Positions 1-7,275 of a stretch of DNA of 39,309 nt are shown piece after piece; the first letter of the stretch is position 1, and each line of letters opens with the position of its first letter. The position numbers were made by a program, and so were the translations under genes. This stretch comes from Verrucomicrobiota bacterium (GTDB lineage Bacteria; Verrucomicrobiota; Verrucomicrobiia; Opitutales; Opitutaceae). The stretch lies in the NCBI GenBank assembly GCA_023386835.1, contig JAEWIY010000046.1, positions 1 to 39,309 of the forward strand. Direction: 5' to 3'. Under the pieces are notes generated by a model. The model saw nothing but the letters and a program-made list of their open reading frames with translations. It was not told where the DNA came from and did not search any database.

Positions 1-325
1 CGACCAGCCCGTCGAACCGCTGCACCAGCTCGCTGAGTTGCAGGCCGCCGATGCCGCGGTTGACGATGGGGAGTTCGGGAAACGAGCGGCCGAGATCGGC
101 CCAACGCGCAAAGGACGAGCTGCCGGCAAAAACAACAGCCTCCTCGACCTCGCGCTGCACGGCTGCGGAGGCGGTGACTTCGGCGATGACCGAAGACCAG
201 GGACGTGGCTGGTCAGCACCGGAGAGCGGGATCGACCCGACAAGCGCGATCGCGGGCAACATCCGGCCGACGGAAGAACGCGAACGCAGACAAAGTGAAC
301 GGAAGCAGCGAGAGAGGTGCGACAT
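1..325 (-). CDS. SGNH/GDSL-type hydrolase, 5' part only (3' end off window)
   Basis: Reading leftwards from an ATG at 325-323, the frame stays open for 108 codons to the window edge. The N-terminus is basic and then hydrophobic (residues 20-36, ending near SGAD), which suggests a signal peptide. Residues 64-71 (VVFAGSSS) correspond to SGNH block I in the GSSS variant, with the nucleophile serine. Residues 89-94 (NRGIGG) are block II with its glycine. The family covers esterases, lipases and acetyl-xylan or rhamnogalacturonan esterases; the substrate cannot be told from this fragment. Blocks III and V lie outside the window. A second SGNH hydrolase at about 20.2-21.0 kb has the same NRGIGG block but GDSI at block I, so the two are distant paralogues. 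Confidence 0.75.
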   Translation of the reverse strand, partial: MSHLSRCFRSLCLRSRSSVGRMLPAIALVGSIPLSGADQPRPWSSVIAEVTASAAVQREVEEAVVFAGSSSFARWADLGRSFPELPIVNRGIGGLQLSELVQRFDGLV

Positions 326-423
326 GGTTCAAGTAACTAGGGCGGTCGGCGCAACAAACCCAACCCGACTCGACCCGCCAGTTCGAATGTCGCGAGGTCG
401 CCGAGTCAAATGATTCGGGACTT

Positions 424-469
424 CACCTGGTCAAGCGCCAGGTGGCGAAGCATCGCCTCCGCGGGAGGC
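424..469. other. Two adjacent hairpins downstream of the carbonic anhydrase gene
   Basis: CACCTGG (424-430) pairs perfectly with CCAGGTG (438-444) across a 7-nt loop. GCCTCC (455-460) pairs with GGAGGC (464-469) across 3 nt. Neither is followed by a T-run on either strand, so they are not textbook intrinsic terminators, but they sit just past the 3' end of the leftward carbonic anhydrase gene. The rest of 326-529 shows no credible gene. Confidence 0.35.
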
Positions 470-529
470 CGGTGGGGCCGCGTAGTGGCGTTCGCGCTAC
501 GAGCGTGCGCGGACGGTGGCGCGAAACGC

Positions 530-1156
530 TTATTCTTCGGGGAGCCCGTAGAAGAAATCGACGGTGCCGGTCTGCAGCGAGTATTCGGCTCCGACGACCA
601 GCAACCCATCGTCCTCCGTCAGCTGCTCAAGCAGCGGCGAACCATAACGCAACTGATGCACCGAGGCGCGGACATTGGCGCGAACGCTTTGATGCACCAA
701 CTCCTCGGGCTGCTGGCGCAAGTCGGTTTCCAGCAGGCCTTCGACCGTTGGGCGAATCCGGTCGACGATCGAGCGGAGCCCACGGGATTGTTTGCCGGTG
801 GGGCGCTGCAGTTCTTCGATCGTGGCGAGAATGGCGCCGCATTGCGAGTGCCCCAGCACGATCACCAGGCGGGTTTTGTAACGCTCAACGGCGAACTCGA
901 CGCTGCCGATCTGGGATGACGCGACGACGTTGCCCGCCACCCGAATCACGAAGAGATCGCCCAAGCCTTGATCAAAGACGATTTCGGCGGGGACTCGTGA
1001 ATCCGAGCAGCCGAGGATGACGGCGAACGGCTCCTGACCAATGGACAGTTGTGTCCGACGGGTGTGCGTGACGAGCGATTCGATGCTGCGCACGCCGGAC
1101 GCAAACCGGCGATTTCCCTCCCGCAAACGTTCCAAGGCTTCAAGGGCTGTGAGCAT
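530..1156 (-). CDS. Beta-class carbonic anhydrase
   Basis: This is a 208-residue zinc enzyme that interconverts CO2 and bicarbonate. Residues 50-53 are CSDS, giving the zinc ligand Cys50 and the Asp52/Arg54 dyad. GHSQCG at 102-107 supplies zinc ligands His103 and Cys106. The N-terminal LxxLxxGNxRF motif (residues 8-18) is typical of the family start, so I chose the ATG at 1156. The frame continues upstream to 1309, but those 51 codons are low-complexity and outside the family. There is no signal peptide, so a cytoplasmic location is expected. The gene is divergent from the gluconolactonase-like gene, with about 250 nt between the chosen starts. Length is normal for a bacterial beta-CA (200-230 aa). 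Confidence 0.92.
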   Translation of the reverse strand: MLTALEALERLREGNRRFASGVRSIESLVTHTRRTQLSIGQEPFAVILGCSDSRVPAEIVFDQGLGDLFVIRVAGNVVASSQIGSVEFAVERYKTRLVIVLGHSQCGAILATIEELQRPTGKQSRGLRSIVDRIRPTVEGLLETDLRQQPEELVHQSVRANVRASVHQLRYGSPLLEQLTEDDGLLVVGAEYSLQTGTVDFFYGLPEE

Positions 1157-1407
1157 ATGCGTCGCCGTTGCTGAAGGCTCAACGCGTCCTGCGCCAGCCA
1201 CAAATTTTGAGGCTTGCTGCGGATTGCGCTCGGCCAGTTGACGAAGGGCGCCCGGCCGCGCCCCCCACGACCGGGTGAGTGACTCCCCATTCGGGCTGTT
1301 CACCGCCACGATAGATGTTGTCTCCGTGGTGAGTGCGCTAACGTTTGCGTCACGTGGACGGTTGAGCCGCCGTCCCCGTTGTTGTGAGTTGTTTCCGCAC
1401 TACCCCG

Positions 1408-2445
1408 ATGAAAACGATCCCTTTTGCTCTCTCTCTCGCGAGCCTCGCCGGCTTGCCTGGTGCCCTGGCGAATCCGCCGACCCTTCAGTCGTTCTCCGCG
1501 CCCTATCAGACCATGGGCGAAATTGAGCGACTCGATCCCGCGCTCGACGTGCTGCTCGCGCCCTCCGCCCGGATCGAAAAACTTGCGGAAGGCTTCGACT
1601 GGTCCGAAGGACCGCTCTGGCTGCCGGGAGAGGACCGACTGCTGTTCAGCGATGTGCCGCGCAACATCGTGTATTCCTGGCGAGAAGGTGAAGGCGTGAA
1701 GATCTTTCTGGAGCCGAGCGGTTTCACGGGAGATCACTACGACGGCACTGAGCCGGGCTCGAACGGACTGGCGCTGGATCCGCAGGGACGCTTGACGCTG
1801 GCCCAGCACGGCGACCGGCGCATCGCGCGACTGGATACCGACGGCCGTTCCTTCGTTACGCTGGCGGACCGGTACCAGGGCCGGCGCTTCAACAGCCCGA
1901 ACGACCTCTGCTTCGATCGTGCGGGCAACGTGTACTTCACCGATCCGCCTTACGGGCTCGGCCGCAGCTCGACCAAAGAGCTGGAGTTCCATGGCGTCTA
2001 CCGCGTCACGCCGAACGGTGGCGTTTCGTTGCTCGCGCAGGAACTCGATCGACCCAACGGCATCGCGCTGTCGCCGGACGAGGGCACGCTGTACGTGGCG
2101 AATTCCGATCGCAATCGCCCGGTAATCCTCGCGTATCCGCTAAGCCGTGACGGCTCGGTGGGCCGCTCCCGCGTCCTCTTTGATGGCACTGAACTGGTGC
2201 GGAATGGGCGCTCGGGGCTCTTTGACGGGTTGAAGGTCGATCAGCAGGGTAACCTGTGGGCGACCGGACCAGGCGGCGTGCTCATCCTGAGCCCGGAGGG
2301 CCGGCACCTCGGCACGCTGCGTACCGGGCAGGCGACCGCGAACTGCGCCTTCGGCGGAGACGGCTCGGTGCTTTACATCACCGCCGATGGGGTTCTCTGC
2401 CGCGTGCAGACGCGGGTGGTCGGCACGGGTTTCCCGAAGCACTGA
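1408..2445 (+). CDS. Secreted SMP-30/gluconolactonase/LRE-like protein
   Basis: This is a 345-residue six-bladed propeller protein with a cleavable signal peptide (MKTIPFALSLASLAG..., predicted cut after ALA near residue 21). Family motifs are present: EGPLW followed by LLFSDV for the first metal-binding blade, SNGLALDPQG, FNSPNDLCFD with VYFTDPPYG, and RPNGIALSPDEGTLYVA. These Glu/Asn/Asp positions bind the divalent metal in gluconolactonases, which hydrolyse aldonolactones. Many secreted Verrucomicrobiota paralogues have unproven substrates. I chose the ATG at 1408 because it begins the signal peptide; an in-frame upstream start at 1384 would add eight residues in front of it. The gene converges with the beta-helix gene, and the two share a terminator region. 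Confidence 0.88.
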   Translation: MKTIPFALSLASLAGLPGALANPPTLQSFSAPYQTMGEIERLDPALDVLLAPSARIEKLAEGFDWSEGPLWLPGEDRLLFSDVPRNIVYSWREGEGVKIFLEPSGFTGDHYDGTEPGSNGLALDPQGRLTLAQHGDRRIARLDTDGRSFVTLADRYQGRRFNSPNDLCFDRAGNVYFTDPPYGLGRSSTKELEFHGVYRVTPNGGVSLLAQELDRPNGIALSPDEGTLYVANSDRNRPVILAYPLSRDGSVGRSRVLFDGTELVRNGRSGLFDGLKVDQQGNLWATGPGGVLILSPEGRHLGTLRTGQATANCAFGGDGSVLYITADGVLCRVQTRVVGTGFPKH

Positions 2446-2452
2446 CGGGAAC

Positions 2453-2483
2453 AAAAACGGCCCGCTTCGATGGAAGCGGGCCG
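2453..2483 (-). terminator. Intrinsic terminator of the beta-helix gene, between convergent genes
   Basis: An 11-bp perfect stem (2458-2468 with 2473-2483, CGGCCCGCTTC arm) closes a 4-nt loop. The run of five A at 2453-2457 becomes TTTTT after the stem on the minus strand, making a canonical rho-independent terminator for the leftward gene that stops at 2519. It may also slow the rightward gene ending at 2445, although no T-run follows on the plus strand. Confidence 0.85.
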
Positions 2484-2518
2484 CAGGCCGGCGTGGTCCC
2501 GGCGAAGAGCGCAGTCGC

Positions 2519-3826
2519 TCAGGGCAGGTACTCGAACGCACCGATATCCACCGGCACACTACGCGTGCGCAGGTCGGCGTCGATCTTGGGCGCGTAGGTG
2601 CTCGCGCCTTTGTTCACGGCGGTGCTGCTGGACTTGAGACGCACGTTGAACTTGGCAAAATCGACGAAGTGGGAGGTGTAGCTGGTCGTGATCAGGTTGT
2701 TCTGCACGGAGCCGCTGCCCGAGAAGTTGAGCTTGGTCGTCAGGTTGTTGTGCACGGTGGTGCCAGACGACGCGGTGCCGCTGGGATCGGGTGAGACCTG
2801 GATCCAGGGCGTGTAGGCCTTCGCGTTGATCGGGTTCTTGACCACGGTGTTGTTCACGATCCGGCAATTCCGGCCGCCGTAGAGCGCGATGCCGTGCCAC
2901 ATGTCAGTGATGATGACGTTGTTCTCGATCACCCAGTTCTCGTAGAGGCCGTCAAAGAGCGCGATGCCCTGCATGGAGGCCTTCCATGGCTGATTCGGAT
3001 CGGTGTAACTGATGAAGACGTTGCCGCGCAGGACCACATTGCGGAGCACGCCCGTGCCGACCTTGCCGTCCGCGCCCACCGTCCAGCTCTGGAAGGCATC
3101 GTCGTGGTTGCTGTCGATCGCGTACATGTTGCGCAGCGTGTTGTATTCAAACCGGCAATCGCTCGCCAGCCCGCGGAAACCGTCGTCACGGATCGTGTCG
3201 ATGACGTTGTAGGAAACGACGGTGTGGTGGGCTTCCGTGTAAACCGTGATCCCGCCGCCGACGTTGCGGATTTCGTTGCCGGTGATCGTTGAATACGGCG
3301 CGCGGCAGAAGACAGCGGTGCCGAGGCGTCCGGTTTGCCACTGGCTGAGCGTCCACCCGGAGACGCTGAAAACCGAGCGGATCAGGCAGTCCTGCAGCGT
3401 AATGTAACTGGAGGACTTCGCCATCTCAACGGTTCGTCCGGTGTCGTAGCTGCTCGAGCCGGCGTGCAACGGCGAGATGTCGAGGTCCTTGACGACCCAG
3501 CGCGACGCGTCGGTGAAGAGCAGCTTGCGCAGCTTCGGCTTGTGGCCGGACTCCGGACGGATCGTGACATTGCCGGAATTCTTGCCGCGCACGGTCGGGA
3601 AACCGTGGTAGCCGTTGCGCAGGATGATCGTGTCACCGGCGGCGAAGGTTTTTTTCGCGGCGAAGACCGCTTCAAGCGTGCTCCACGGGCTGGAGGAAGA
3701 ACCGGAGTTGGTCATTTTGCCTTTCGCCGGATCGACGTAGTACGTCGCGGCGTAGGCATGGGCGGTGAGGAACAGGCCAAGCGAGGCCAGGACGAGGCGG
3801 CACGGATGCCAGGGGCGTTTCAACAT
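2519..3826 (-). CDS. Secreted right-handed parallel beta-helix protein (polysaccharide lyase-like)
   Basis: This 435-residue protein begins with a clear signal peptide (MLKRPWHPCRLVLASLGLF..., cut after AYA near residue 26). The mature start ATYYVDP with the following GS-rich PW segment is typical of parallel beta-helix proteins annotated as PL6-like or right-handed beta-helix (PbH1) repeat proteins. The body is a series of short strand repeats rich in N-x-I/V turns, such as NNVIITD, NNTVVKNP and NNLTTKL, the asparagine-ladder pattern of the fold. The C-terminus VDIGAFEYLP is a common ending in this class. A role in binding or cleaving an acidic polysaccharide is inference; I cannot assign catalytic residues. 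I chose the ATG at 3826 because the 16 codons above it precede the signal peptide. The operator-like cluster at 3966-4004 lies about 140 nt upstream. Confidence 0.82.
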   Translation of the reverse strand: MLKRPWHPCRLVLASLGLFLTAHAYAATYYVDPAKGKMTNSGSSSSPWSTLEAVFAAKKTFAAGDTIILRNGYHGFPTVRGKNSGNVTIRPESGHKPKLRKLLFTDASRWVVKDLDISPLHAGSSSYDTGRTVEMAKSSSYITLQDCLIRSVFSVSGWTLSQWQTGRLGTAVFCRAPYSTITGNEIRNVGGGITVYTEAHHTVVSYNVIDTIRDDGFRGLASDCRFEYNTLRNMYAIDSNHDDAFQSWTVGADGKVGTGVLRNVVLRGNVFISYTDPNQPWKASMQGIALFDGLYENWVIENNVIITDMWHGIALYGGRNCRIVNNTVVKNPINAKAYTPWIQVSPDPSGTASSGTTVHNNLTTKLNFSGSGSVQNNLITTSYTSHFVDFAKFNVRLKSSSTAVNKGASTYAPKIDADLRTRSVPVDIGAFEYLP

Positions 3827-3965
3827 GATCGTGTGGATGGTCGTGGCGGTGCGGCCGGCCTCGTGCCGGTGCACCTGCAGTTCACCATCCGCGGGAACGG
3901 CCCGAAAGACCGCAATCCTCGTCCGCGTAAAGAAAGCCTGAAGTTTCCCTCTGGGGGGGTGGTGA

Positions 3966-4004
3966 CTGTAGCTATAAAATAACTACAGCATCTGTGTAGT
4001 TATT
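3966..4004. promoter_or_regulatory. AT-rich operator-like cluster of three TGTAG(C/T)TAT half-sites
   Basis: AATAACTACA (3978-3987) and TGTAGTTATT (3995-4004) form a perfect 10-bp inverted repeat with a 7-nt spacer. A third, near-identical half-site TGTAGCTATA (3967-3976) faces the middle one, giving a second overlapping palindrome, so the orientations are plus, minus, plus. The segment is far more AT-rich than its surroundings. It lies between the 3' end of the lipid kinase gene and the start of the leftward beta-helix gene, so regulation of the latter is the likely role. On the minus strand a weak promoter (CTACAC, 17 nt, TATAGC) would run through the half-sites. The regulator is unknown; LacI, GntR or AraC family is possible. 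Confidence 0.6.
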
Positions 4005-4069
4005 GCCCTGATGCAGCTAACGCCATGACCGGTGCGTGGATGGGTGCGCCGGTCCTGTTCCGCAACGGC

Positions 4070-5017
4070 TCAGGAGCCTCCGCTCGTCGCCCCTTCCGGC
4101 AGCACCATCTCGACGGCGCCCGGGACCACGTTGATCTCCACCTCGATCGACTCGCCGGCAGCCGCGCGGTCATTACGCCCCCCGTCCGACGGCCAGATGA
4201 TATCGTCGTCCAGGCGCAACTCGCCATGGCTGAGTTGCAGCTGGATGTGTTCGCACGTGTGGGAGTCCAGGATGGTGCCGTGCTCGAGTTCACGGAGGCA
4301 CAGTTTCAGGCTGTCTTCGAGCTTGTTGCGGTCGCGCGCGCGAACGCTGACGAGGTCCAGTTGGCCGTCCGAGGGCGTGGCGGTTTTGGCGAGTTGGAAG
4401 CCGGGACCGGCGCGGCTGATGTTCAAAATCTCGAGCAGCAGATAGGCGCCAGAACAGTCCGCGCCGTCGCTTTGCACGTCGATGTGCAAGGGCGGCATCT
4501 CGTGAGCCAGGGTCAGCAGAACGCACAGATCGCGGTAAAGCTTCTCCTGTTTCCGCCCGAAGCTTTTGCCGCTGACGTCGTCGATCATGTCGAGTGTGGC
4601 AATGGCGCGTCCGATCAAGCCGATGCCGACACCCTCGATGAAGTGCCGCTCGCCCCACGGGCCGCGGGCGAGCCCGAGATCGAGTTTTTGCCGGGTGCCG
4701 TTCTTCCAGCCTGCAATCACCTCATCGACTTCGCCCCGGATGCCAAGGCTGGTCGCGATGTTGTTGGCGGTGCCGAGGGGGAGCGGCGCGATCGGCCGGT
4801 GGCGGTGGGCCAAGGCCGTGGCGACCCGTTTCACGCTGCCATCTCCTCCGGCGACAATGACGAACTCTCCGCGTCCCAGCGGGTCGGTGTGACGCAATGC
4901 ATCGTTCAACGAAACTGCCTCCGGCCGGTAGCCGTGCCGCCGCAACACCTGCGTCAAATCTTCCAGCGAGCGATCGGCATCTCCCGCTTTTGGGTTGGGG
5001 AGCAAGACGACGCCCAT
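4070..5017 (-). CDS. Diacylglycerol kinase-family lipid kinase (YegS/DgkB-like)
   Basis: This 315-residue soluble kinase is expected to phosphorylate diacylglycerol or a related lipid with ATP at the inner membrane face. The catalytic domain starts at once: residues 1-12 MGVVLLPNPKAG are the N-terminal nucleotide-binding strand, GGDGS (57-61) is the family nucleotide loop, and LPLGTANNIA (79-88) is the second phosphate-binding segment. The C-terminal half is the beta-sandwich of YegS-like enzymes (GAYLLLEILNISRAGPGF, then DGQLDLV). I chose the ATG at 5017 because the domain begins there. A TTG at 5095 would add 26 residues ending in a proline run and would overlap surE. Immediately before the ATG is a long C-tract on this strand and no Shine-Dalgarno sequence. 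The gene is divergent from surE. Confidence 0.88.
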   Translation of the reverse strand: MGVVLLPNPKAGDADRSLEDLTQVLRRHGYRPEAVSLNDALRHTDPLGRGEFVIVAGGDGSVKRVATALAHRHRPIAPLPLGTANNIATSLGIRGEVDEVIAGWKNGTRQKLDLGLARGPWGERHFIEGVGIGLIGRAIATLDMIDDVSGKSFGRKQEKLYRDLCVLLTLAHEMPPLHIDVQSDGADCSGAYLLLEILNISRAGPGFQLAKTATPSDGQLDLVSVRARDRNKLEDSLKLCLRELEHGTILDSHTCEHIQLQLSHGELRLDDDIIWPSDGGRNDRAAAGESIEVEINVVPGAVEMVLPEGATSGGS

Positions 5018-5034
5018 GGGGGGGGGCGGGGGGG
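5018..5034 (+). repeat. Homopolymeric G9-C-G7 tract directly abutting a start codon
   Basis: Nine G (5018-5026), one C and seven G (5028-5034) directly precede the lipid kinase ATG on its coding (minus) strand, where they read as a C-tract, in the short surE/lipid-kinase divergent region. The tract occupies the place where a ribosome-binding site would normally be. Such tracts are prone to polymerase slippage and sequencing error. Confidence 0.7.
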
Positions 5035-5076
5035 CGGATGCCGGAGAAGGTGCGGGCGGGGAGCGGTAGCTAAGCA

Positions 5077-5826
5077 ATGCGCATCCTGATTTCAAACGAC
5101 GACGGCATCTATAGCCCTGGACTGCGGGCGCTGGCGGAAGTTGCGGCCAAGTTTGGCACTGTCCGCATCGTCGCGCCCGACGTTGAGCAGTCGTCGATGA
5201 GCCACGCCATCACGGCCACGCGTCCGCTTTCGTATCGGCGTACGCCGATCCAAGGTGTCGATGCGTGGCGGGTGAACGGCACCCCGGCCGACTGCGTCGC
5301 GCTCGGCATGCACCAATGGGAGAAGGTCGATCTCGTGCTTTCGGGGATCAACCTTGGCACGAATCTCGGTAATGCCATCTGGCATTCCGGTACCCTCGCC
5401 GCCGCCAAACAGGCGCCGCTGACCGGTGTGCGCGGCATCGCTTTCAGCACGCCGGTGACGGATGAGGAGCCGGATTTCACCACGGTGGCGCTTTGGGCGG
5501 AGAAGGCACTGGCGCACCTGATTGATTGCGCCGATCTCCCGCTCGTGAACGTGAACATCCCGCCGGAGCCGCGCGGGCTGATGTGGACGCGGCAGTCGTT
5601 CCGGCACTACGACGGCAAGGTGGTGCCTGGACGCGACCCGATGGGGCGCGAGCATTTCTGGTTCACGGTCGTGCCAATCGAGGCGGTGGAAGAGGGCACC
5701 GATCGCTGGGCGATGCGGCAGAACCTCGTATCAATGACGCCGCTACGGCTCGATCTGACGGACGACGCGCTCTACGAGCGCATGCAGGCAAAGAAGCCGT
5801 GCCCGGCGGCTCCAGGGTCGCGGTGA
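5077..5826 (+). CDS. surE: 5'/3'-nucleotidase SurE
   Basis: This 249-residue metal-dependent phosphatase dephosphorylates nucleoside 5'- and 3'-monophosphates and is linked to stationary-phase survival. The N-terminal signature MRILISNDDGIYSPGL carries metal ligands Asp8 and Asp9. VEQSSMSHAIT (37-47) contains the conserved Ser, and SGINLGTNLGNAIWHSGT (89-106) contains the metal-binding Asn92 and the conserved GT. Length matches the family. The ATG at 5077 is preceded only by a weak purine stretch (GGGGAGCGG). The gene is divergent from the lipid kinase. Its last 164 nt are also read antisense by the pqiB-like gene, which runs into it from the right. Confidence 0.95.
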   Translation: MRILISNDDGIYSPGLRALAEVAAKFGTVRIVAPDVEQSSMSHAITATRPLSYRRTPIQGVDAWRVNGTPADCVALGMHQWEKVDLVLSGINLGTNLGNAIWHSGTLAAAKQAPLTGVRGIAFSTPVTDEEPDFTTVALWAEKALAHLIDCADLPLVNVNIPPEPRGLMWTRQSFRHYDGKVVPGRDPMGREHFWFTVVPIEAVEEGTDRWAMRQNLVSMTPLRLDLTDDALYERMQAKKPCPAAPGSR

Positions 5827-6748
5827 GTCGTTCGCGCCGGCGGCGCGTGCAGTCCGTGCCGATTTCGCGGTAGGGCGCGATTGGTTCGGCGTCGATTGGC
5901 AGCACCGGACTCCACTTCAGCCAGTCGTCCTCCGGTTCGCGGTGGAGTTCGAAGCGCATGCCTTCGCCGGCCGGCGGCAGGTTGGCGTCGCCGTTTGGTG
6001 TGGCGAAGGAGATGCCGCCATTCATCAGCGAAGCCAATGAACTCGCGTTGATCTGCACACCGCGGAGGCCGAGGCGCATCGAGAGCCCGCCGGAGATCCA
6101 GAAGCGCGTATTGGGTCGCACCAGGTCGTCATAGGGCGCGTGGATGCGGATCCGCAGCAGGACCTTGCGACTGTCCTGCGCCAGGCGGCTTTCCTCGACC
6201 GCACCCACGAGGATGTCGCGAAAGTAGATGCCCGCGCCGGTGCCGAGGCCGCTCAGTCGCTCGGTTTCGAGCAGGTAGGCGCGACCGGCCTCCAGATTGA
6301 CCGGCGGTGGCGGGCGGTCGAGGCCGGTGAACTGCGATTCCGCGGGGCCTCCACCCGGACGCACGGCGAGGCGGGGGCCGGAGAAGAGTGTATCCATTCC
6401 CTCGATGCCCGACAGGCTGAGTCGAGGGTGTACGACCCAGAACGAGGAACCCGCACGGGCGACGCCGGCGGCGGTGCGCTCCAGGCGGATCGTGACGCGC
6501 ACTCGCCGCAGGTCCTCGGTTAAGTTCACCGCGGTGACGCGTCCAATCGTCACGCCCTTGTGCTGGAGGATCGTGCGGCCGGCGGCGATGCCCGCTCCAT
6601 CGGCAAACTCGACTTCGATCATCGGGCCGCGGGTCTGCCACTCGTGATAGATCAGCCAGCCGGCGACGGCCAGCGCGATCAGGGGCACGACCCAGATCAA
6701 CGGGACCGCGGGCAGTCGTGAGACGCGGGGAGTGGGCGTGGCACTCAT
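5663..6748 (-). CDS. PqiB-like MCE/MlaD-domain membrane protein
   Basis: This 361-residue protein has one N-terminal membrane helix (about residues 13-34, LPAVPLIWVVPLIALAVAGW), placing the rest in the periplasm. Residues about 42-90 form a first MCE (MlaD) domain (VEFADGAGIAAG..., then HKGVTIGRVTAV). A second lies at about 150-225 (GAGIYFRDILVGAVEE..., then TRFWISGG). MCE proteins form rings or tubes that carry lipids across the periplasm. E. coli PqiB has three MCE domains and is about 545 aa, so this is a shorter relative. It is the last gene of a pqiA-pqiA-pqiB operon, with an ATGA overlap (6745-6748). From about residue 307 the frame is Arg/Pro-rich and antisense to surE, so the natural end may have been lost. 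Confidence 0.85.
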   Translation of the reverse strand: MSATPTPRVSRLPAVPLIWVVPLIALAVAGWLIYHEWQTRGPMIEVEFADGAGIAAGRTILQHKGVTIGRVTAVNLTEDLRRVRVTIRLERTAAGVARAGSSFWVVHPRLSLSGIEGMDTLFSGPRLAVRPGGGPAESQFTGLDRPPPPVNLEAGRAYLLETERLSGLGTGAGIYFRDILVGAVEESRLAQDSRKVLLRIRIHAPYDDLVRPNTRFWISGGLSMRLGLRGVQINASSLASLMNGGISFATPNGDANLPPAGEGMRFELHREPEDDWLKWSPVLPIDAEPIAPYREIGTDCTRRRRERLTATLEPPGTASLPACARRARRPSDRAVAASLIRGSAASPSDRCPLPPPRLARP

Positions 6749-7275
6749 GACGCGAGGTGTTCCGGGGCGGGGCGATCGTTCTCCCAGAGCAAGCGGGAGT
6801 CGAACGCGCGGGTGGCGAGCATCGTGAGCACGACCGCAGCGGCAAATGCGACCAGACCGGCACGAGGCTCCACGGTCGCCAGGGCGCCGAACTGCACCAG
6901 TCCCGTGAGAAAGGCCGCGAGGAAAACGTCCAGCATCGACCAGCGTCCGATGAAATCCAGTCGGGCATGCAGGCGAGCCATGCGCCGCGGGTTTTGCGTC
7001 CCGTGTCGCGCCGCGTGCAGCAGCAGGCCCAGGCCGGCGAGTTTGGCGATCGGCACCACAAAACTGGCGACGAACACGATCAGGGCGAGAGCCCAGAGCC
7101 CGGTTTCCCAGAGTTCAACGACCCCGGAGTAGATTGTATCCGTACGCGTATGACCGTGCAGGCGGGTGTGCAGTACGGGCAGAACGTTGGCGGGCACCAG
7201 CATCACCGCGGCGGCGAGCGCGAGCGCGGCGACGCGCGCCTGGCTGGGTCGTGAAGGCGAATCGGCAGGGTTCAT
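6745..7275 (-). CDS. PqiA-family integral membrane protein, second half-unit
   Basis: This 176-residue protein has about four membrane helices, including AALALAAAVMLVPANVLPV, a helix around ALIVFVASFVVPIAKLAGL and a C-terminal one around LVAFAAAVVLTMLA. The short motif PANVLPV followed by DTIYSGVVELWETGLWALALIVF, and VVPIAKLAGL, are PqiA hallmarks. Full-length PqiA carries two such units in one chain; here each is a separate gene, and this one lacks the zinc-ribbon cysteines. PqiA proteins are inner-membrane partners of the MCE protein PqiB in periplasm-spanning lipid transport. ATG at 7275 shares one base with the upstream stop (TGATG); a GTG at 7278 would give a 4-bp overlap instead. Confidence 0.85.
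   Translation of the reverse strand: MNPADSPSRPSQARVAALALAAAVMLVPANVLPVLHTRLHGHTRTDTIYSGVVELWETGLWALALIVFVASFVVPIAKLAGLGLLLHAARHGTQNPRRMARLHARLDFIGRWSMLDVFLAAFLTGLVQFGALATVEPRAGLVAFAAAVVLTMLATRAFDSRLLWENDRPAPEHLAS

Noticed and set aside
38..413. Two short rightward frames at the left edge
   Set aside because: They are antisense to the SGNH hydrolase start, which has recognisable blocks I and II.
1157..1309. N-terminal extension of the carbonic anhydrase
   Set aside because: The frame is open, but these 51 codons do not resemble the family, and the ATG at 1156 gives a standard start.
4025..5089. A 354-codon rightward frame across the lipid kinase gene
   Set aside because: Antisense to a complete DAG-kinase catalytic domain with all motifs; no motif of its own.
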